A DNA stretch of 64,000 nucleotides, taken from assembly GCA_017893485.1 (NCBI GenBank), contig CM030361.1, positions 142,724,941 through 142,788,940 of the forward strand, written 5' to 3'. Of the stretch, positions 58,613 to 64,000 are shown piece after piece; position 1 is the stretch's first letter, and every line of letters starts with the position of its first letter. The position numbers and the translations under genes are program-made. The notes under the pieces are model-generated. The model saw only the letters and a program-made list of their open reading frames with translations, searched no databases and was not told the origin of the DNA. This DNA is from Hemerocallis citrina (taxonomy: Eukaryota; Streptophyta; Magnoliopsida; Asparagales; Asphodelaceae).

Positions 58613-59222
58613 TCAGTTAGTTACTATGTTTGTTTATGTGATTTATACCTAATTAGAACTTCTTTTTGTTCTTCAGTGTTGGTATTAATATAATAATATG
58701 AGCCAAGTTAAAAATGATATATATTTTTAACTTGGTAATTTTTCTTGTTGATTAGTCGATGCATATACATACACTATTGCTGCTGACCTTGATGAGCATA
58801 CTATATTATACAAGCTAATTTGCACATGCAACGAACATGTTGTAGCGAGCATGATGATAAAGCATATATACTTAGTTTTCATCCTTTTCCTCCCAAATCA
58901 CCACAACTCTCAACGCCGGCGAAGATACCAACACCGTCAACGTCACCATTACGGTCACGGCCAGTGAATTTAGGTATCTTCCATCTCTACTTTCTTCATG
59001 TTTGTTACAGTACCTTCAAAGAAATCTAACAATATACTTGATACTCTAAATTACCACTACCATTAGTTTTCAGGGTGATTTATTGTTGTAGCCCAATGTA
59101 ATTGGCAATCTGGGCAAATCCGAAATCGCCCATTTTTTGTGTGATTTTGATGATTGTTCAATATCATTGCTTACTTTGGTTTTGATTCACTTTAAAATTG
59201 ACGGAGTTTTGTATGGTTGTTA
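58613..59222 (+). other. 3' region of the phospholipase gene
   Basis: AT-rich; AATATAATAATATG near 58688 could serve in 3' end formation. Further on there is a short CT-rich segment (58880-58975) without a recognisable product. No gene can be supported up to the Harbinger element. Confidence 0.45.
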
Positions 59223-59280
59223 TTAGAGCATCCACTATGGTTTGCTAAATATGCATAATATGCATATTTTGGCAAAATCA

Positions 59281-59985
59281 GAGCATCCACTATCATTGTT
59301 TTGAAAGAAGCATCCACTATCATTACTGCGAAAATATGGGTATTTGACAGTCGAAAATAGCAATGAAAAGAGTTCCCCTACTATTGTTTGAGCCAAATTT
59401 TGACCAAAAAAATACTAATAAAATATTCAGACGGAAGAACATCCTCTGTCTAACGTTTTTTTTTTTTTTTGTTTTTTTAATATAAAAAATTGCCAGATGG
59501 AATAACATTCTCCGTCTGTGATTTTTTTTTGTTTTTTTAAAAAATAAAAAATTGCCAGACGGAAGATGATCGATCTTCCGTTCGACACTTTTTTTTAAAA
59601 ATTTTAAATTGATGGAATGACAATTTCGTAAATATGTGGATGGCATTTTGGTAAATTGTGAAAAAAAATTTGAGGAAAAGTTGCTGGACGGAAGATGTTC
59701 TTCTGTCCAAGCATTTAATTTAAAAAATATATATATTTAAATGGCATTTTGGTAAGCATTTTGATGGCAATTTAGTAATTTTTTTGGAAAAAATATATTA
59801 AAGAATTTAGAGACAGAAGATCTTCTTACGTCTTCTATATTTTGGCGATTGCTAAAATATGCTGCTATATTTAGAAGTTCATTGTTCATTACTTTTCTAA
59901 AAAGTAGGTTTTTAGCGAAAGATAATGGAGATATCATTGCTAAAAATGGGTTTTTTAAGTTTTTAACAAACGACTGTGGATGCTC
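59281..59985. mobile_element. Harbinger-type MITE nested in the larger element
   Basis: It starts GAGCATCCACTATCATTG and ends CGACTGTGGATGCTC: a 10-bp perfect terminal repeat GAGCATCCAC. It is flanked by TCA at 59278-59280 and 59986-59988 (TWA would be the strict rule). It contains palindromic GGAAGATGATCGATCTTCC-like motifs and no coding sequence. Confidence 0.7.
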
Positions 59986-60523
59986 TCATGCTCATTATTG
60001 TTTGCTAAATATGCATTTATAGCAATAGAAATGAACAGTGAATTGCTAAATAAAGACGATGAGTTTAGCAATTGCTAAATATAGAAGACGGATGATGTTG
60101 TTCCATCTGTTATTTTTTTAAAAATTTTTATGAGGACGGACGGATGATCTTTATCCGTCTACCAACTTTTTCACAATTAAAAACTTATTTAATTGATTTA
60201 GGAAAGAAAAGACGACTGATGGAAGATCTTCTGTCATCTTCTTTAATTAATTTAAAAAATAAAGTAAAATAAGAATTACTTAATTACCCCCTCTGCATAT
60301 GTATGCCAACGATTATATTTTTTTTAAAAGAGAGGCTTCAACAGCTACCCTTTTTTTAAATATGTATTTCCAACGGCTATAAATTACTAGGTTACACACA
60401 CACACTACTCCACTCGGTCAAATACTCAACTTCTCTGTCCCTTTCGTTCTATCTATCTTCATCTTCATCTTCTGTTCTTTCTTTCTATCTTAATTTTCTA
60501 TAATTGTCACTAAGATTTTGACA

Positions 60524-61430
60524 ATGGCAAACCGTTGAAATAGGGGTAGGGCATACACATCTAATGAAGATGTTATTCTTTTCCAAAGCTAGGTTGCTAT
60601 TACTCAAGATCCGTTGATCGGTAACGATCAATCAGCAACACAATTTTGGGATCGAGTACTTGCCACATTTGTAACTCTACTAAGCACTTCGACTGGCTGA
60701 AGGACAAATTCTCTGTGTAGTCGTTTTTGTGCAATTTCGATAGCTGTTGCTTTGTTTAGTGCGAAGTTGGGCAGTGTAACAAATACAGCTGCAAATGGAA
60801 CAACTGATGCGGATAAGGTGTGTATAATTTTCGAAATTGAAATATTTTAAAAATATGTTCAATAATTTATAAATCGTGTTTTGATATATTTTTTTATAGC
60901 TACGCGAAGCAAGAGTGGAATACATGCAATCATCTGGGAAAACATTCAAATTTGAAGAATGTTATGAGTTCTTTAAAGATCAGCCGAAATTTTCTCAGCG
61001 TACAACCCCATGTGTTCGACTCAGGGCCAAACTCTCAATCTGGGGAAGCTGTAGCACATTGTGTTCGCCAACCATGCAAGGCTGGGATACAGATATACCG
61101 ACTGACGTGAATTTTCCTACACCCCTGTCCCGACCACCCGGTCGAAAATCGGAGAAGAAAAAAGGAAAAATGATGGCTGAATCTTCTGAATTTGCTAAAA
61201 TGGTTGAAGAAACCAAAAATTTCAACTCTTTCTACAAGGAGGCACATGATCGGGGGATGCTGACAATGGAAAAGAAGCTAGAGATTAAACAAAAAGACCA
61301 TGAAATGGAAATGCAAATGGAGGAAGATCGCATAATGAGAATGGACCTCAGCACCTTATCCGAGACTCAACGTACTTATTGGACTTCAGCACCTCAGCAC
61401 CTTTTATTGGACCATTACAATTTTTCCTAA
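60524..61430 (+). pseudogene. Harbinger ORF1-like Myb/SANT protein with NAM-associated C-terminus
   Basis: The first exon (60524 to about 60820) encodes a Myb/SANT-like domain: RGRAYTSNEDVILFQS, then AITQDPLIGNDQSATQFWDR. Three in-frame stops occur, one replacing an expected Trp. A GT donor lies near 60819 and a TATAG acceptor near 60899. The second exon continues LREARVEYMQSSGKTFKFEE, then RPPGRKSEKKKGK and a charged coiled coil (KKLEIKQKDHEMEMQMEEDR), typical of the NAM-associated C-terminal domain. In PIF/Harbinger elements such proteins assist the transposase in DNA binding or import. The stops make this copy inactive. A host-gene-derived retrocopy is an alternative, but the position inside the TIRs favours ORF1. 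Confidence 0.78.
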
Positions 61431-62163
61431 ATTTACAAAATCCACCTGCACACTGCTTAGTAATAAGCTGATGCACATGTTGGCAGTCATCAACCACTGA
61501 TTTCCACAAACCCAGATCGGCAAAATCACAAGATTCCAAGATTGGTTCGACCTTCGTACTTGTGTTGCCATGATCAGATCCGCCTCGAATAGTAGATTTT
61601 ATTCTGCCGATATATCTTCGGATCGACATATGTTTTGTTTTAGGAATGAAGATGGAAAAATAATAGTGATGACTTTAATTTTTTAAGCAAAAGTTGGATG
61701 AGATGAATTTTTGAGAGAGGTGCATGCATTTAAATAGAGGGGGGGGGGGGTTCATTACTATATTCCCCTTTTCTTTAAAAAATTTTATACACTCATGACG
61801 GACGATGAAGGTCCGTCCATTTGATTTTTTTTTGTCACGACACATTAAAATATTTTTAAAAAATTGCCTTAGACTGAAGATCTTCCGTCTGGCCAAATTT
61901 TATTTTAAAAAAAAATCAAACGGAAGATGATCTTCCGTCGCGCATATATTTAATATTAAAAAAAAAAAAATCGGTTAGACTAAGGAAGATCTTCTGTCTT
62001 AATTTTTAATTTTTTATTCTTTTCAATTGTGCAAATTTGGTAACAACGACAGCAGCGCTCCCCATTTATTTCTATTTGCAATTGCTAAATATGCATACTT
62101 TAGTGCAAACGAAGTGGATGCTCTTAGAACTTAACATACTTGGGCTATTTTCAAAGAGGAAAC

Positions 62164-62212
<49 letters not shown>

Positions 62213-62229
62213 TAATAATAATAATAATT
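62164..62229. repeat. (AAT)n microsatellite
   Basis: About 21 AAT units with one AAC interruption, just outside the Harbinger element. Confidence 0.95.
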
Positions 62230-62358
62230 TCTAAAAAATTCAAAAAGAGAAAGAAAAATAAAAAAGAGAAAAAAGAGAGGGAAAAAAAACCCGGCTTAGG
62301 CTGAGAGAATTTGATGGATTTTAAGAAATTTATGTATGAGTTATAGTATTATAAGTTT

Positions 62359-62826
62359 ACTAGGTTTGCCCGTGGACACGTGCCTATAACACGTCTTCGT
62401 GAATGATGCAAGATATGAAAAGACCTGTAAACACAAAGAAAATGCAGGCAAAACAAAGCAAATATAGAAAATTTCGGCAAATCACATAAAGAAGTTAAAG
62501 AAAAGTCCGCATGCTAGTGTTACTACAAACCATCCAACTATTGAAAATATTTAATTTTTTAGCTCCTCATTTATCTAAAAAGTAAGAGATATGAGAGAGA
62601 GAGAGAGATAAAGAAGTGAAGAAAGGAGAGAGAAAGTGATAGTAATAAAGTAAGGATGATTTATGTTTCGAGGAGAATTATTTATTTATTTATTTATTTT
62701 TTATTTTTTTGGGGAGGGGGGGATATCTTTTGGGAGGGTAAATGTGAGCCATTGATTTTGTTTCAATTGAAGTAGAGGCAATTGATAGTTTTTTTTTTTT
62801 AAATTGCCTTGTGAGTTATTATATAG
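62359..62826. mobile_element. Dispersed CCCGTG-type repeat, copy 2
   Basis: It starts ACTAGGTTTGCCCGTGGACA and ends near GTGAGTTATTATATAG, collinear with 10203-10770: CACGTGCCT, a GA-rich run, GATAGTAATAAAGTAA, GAGCCATTGAT. No coding capacity; class uncertain. Confidence 0.6.
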
Positions 62827-63070
62827 CTAATTCTATCAGATGAGAAACTTAGTCATTATATTTGTAGTGAAGTACATTCTTTAGGTGCCAAGGAAAAATG
62901 CTAACTCGTCCGATTAGAACACATCAACTGTGCCGCAAAATAATACCCTAGAGCCATTGGTGAGAAAATTATTGGACAGCATCAATTTTATTGCACGTTG
63001 AGATGTGTAGTTACTTTTATCTGAATGTTAGTTGAACTGAGGTCGAACACCAACACGACTTGTTTAGAAA

Positions 63071-63856
63071 TGTCATGTCCCGCTTCTCAAAATATGGAAT
63101 TACGGGCACGTAACCGAGGCCCAGCGAATGATAAGTGTACCAACTCATATTATCCATAAGCTGTAAAATTCAACTCAACAATATGAAATATAGTCACAAC
63201 AACGCATGAATAAATTATCGCATAAACAATGAATAAGATTGAATAATCCATGAAATAAATCCACAAAATAATATCCAATATCTGGGAGAAAATAAACTTT
63301 GGGTCAAAATGTCTGAATACAAAGTGTGAAAGCTACAGTATTACTAGAAATAGTTAGCATGAACGAGGATTAAAAATGGCTAAAATCTTGACTCCATTCC
63401 TTAGAAGATTTTCTCACCAAGTCCTTCAGTTAATTTTCCTCGTGTACCTGCAAACTCATCATCTAGAGTTGGGAAAAAATATCTGTTAGAGCAAGTTACG
63501 GACAGCAAGTAGTAACAAGCAAAGAACAAAAAAACAAGATATATATCAAGGAACAACGAACTAGAACTATATCAGAGGTCAATAATAAGGCTTAATAATA
63601 AGATCAAAAGTCTATAATTAATGATGCAATGATCAATGACAATAATCAATAATCAAGTCGATAACAACAACCATGATCTAGAATGAAAGTGTCAATCCTA
63701 AGTCTATCAATATTTAATTATCTTATCTAATATACGTAATTCTGCATCCCATACCACATGTTTGGTGCATACAAACAGTGATCATTTAGACTGTAGTGAT
63801 GAACTCTACAGGTTATGTAATCGGCAACGATAATCAATAATCGATAATCCATAATA

Positions 63857-63926
<70 letters not shown>

Positions 63927-64000
63927 TGTAACAATAATCAATAGGGAAATAAGGAACCCTTCTCCGAGTATAGTCTCCGATGTTGTCCACTACTAAATCG
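63071..64000 (-). repeat. LTR of the A/C/G family, running off the window
   Basis: It begins TGTCATGTCCCGCTTCTCAA and shares ordered blocks with the LTRs at 11149, 14951, 24510 and 44705 (CCCAGCGAATGATAAG, CCATAAGCTGTA, a CTGGAC-free spacer, GTATAGTCTCCGATGTTGTCC-like end). No PBS precedes it, so it is either a solo LTR or a left (3') LTR. Both the right end and a target duplication lie outside the window. Confidence 0.8.
63846..63923. repeat. Heptamer tandem repeat (ATAATCC)n
   Basis: About eleven units with few changes lie within the LTR. The repeating Met-Asp-Tyr-Gly translation on the minus strand is an artefact. Confidence 0.95.

Larger units (their letters stand above)
59226..62123. 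mobile_element. PIF/Harbinger-type DNA transposon
   Basis: It starts GAGCATCCACTATGGTTTGC and ends GAAGTGGATGCTC, with a TTA duplication at 59223-59225 and 62124-62126. The inner termini also match imperfectly (TTTGCTAAATATGCAT-type). Length 2898 bp. It carries a broken Myb/SANT-type ORF1 (60524-61430) and a nested MITE (59281-59985). No DDE transposase could be recognised. About nine short palindromes built on GGAAGATCTTCC lie near both ends. Confidence 0.87.

Noticed and set aside
58820..59029. Short plus-strand frame after the phospholipase gene
   Set aside because: No homology recognised; short and without splice or motif support.
61348..61629. Minus-strand frame of 93 codons inside the Harbinger element, a candidate nuclease piece
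   Set aside because: No recognisable HARBI1 or DDE motif; it overlaps the end of ORF1 and may be chance.
62037..62234. Poly-Asn protein
   Set aside because: Translation of the (AAT)n microsatellite.
63840..63925. CRISPR-like regular repeats
   Set aside because: Seven-bp units without spacers in a plant genome; a simple tandem repeat.
63727..63990. Repeating Met-Asp-Tyr-Gly protein
   Set aside because: Translation of a heptamer tandem repeat inside an LTR.

Overview
This window comes from a nuclear plant genome, very probably a eudicot. It has spliced GT-AG genes in AT-rich DNA, plant-specific gene families (CBSCBSPB, non-specific phospholipase C) and a dense load of plant transposons. The LTR elements carry primer-binding sites complementary to initiator Met-tRNA. 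I see no bacterial, organellar or CRISPR features.

Two complete host genes are readable, both on the plus strand. 29346-41616 is a 14-exon gene for a 534-residue CBS-CBS-PB1 protein with a C-terminal membrane anchor. 56203-58612 is a 5-exon gene for a 519-residue secreted non-specific phospholipase C. Almost everything else is mobile DNA.

1-3920 is the right part of a CACTA (En/Spm) transposon with a decayed TNP2-type transposase and an array of eleven inverted-repeat pairs before its terminus. It abuts LTR sequence of a Ty3/gypsy (Tekay/Del-like) element A (3921-27648, minus strand). A is itself a four-layer nest: A is split between protease and RT by a 4.3-kb solo LTR B (7524-22447, target duplication GCACC); B is split by a gag-only LTR element C (11149-21723, duplication ATTAC); and C's right LTR is split by solo LTR D (15311-19188, duplication ATTAC/ATTTC).

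27654-28683 holds a LINE fragment and a Harbinger-type MITE. The CBSCBSPB gene follows, with a decayed Ty1/copia element in intron 9 (antisense) and a long-TIR, probably Pack-MULE-like element in intron 13 that carries a subtilase gene fragment.

42191-55001 is a second nest. Direct repeats bracket a gypsy-like remnant E, whose LTR is interrupted by a 9-kb hAT element (44285-53244, duplication CTTATGTG). Inside the hAT sits solo LTR G (44705-48900, duplication AAGAC), which in turn contains a nearly intact TRIM (45001-45752, duplication TTAAG).

After the phospholipase gene comes a 2.9-kb PIF/Harbinger element (59226-62123, duplication TTA) with a decayed Myb/SANT-type ORF1, a nested MITE and many subterminal hairpins. 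A dispersed CCCGTG repeat follows, then the start of another LTR that runs off the window. All percentages are by-eye estimates. Family assignments rest on protein motifs and termini read directly, not on database searches.
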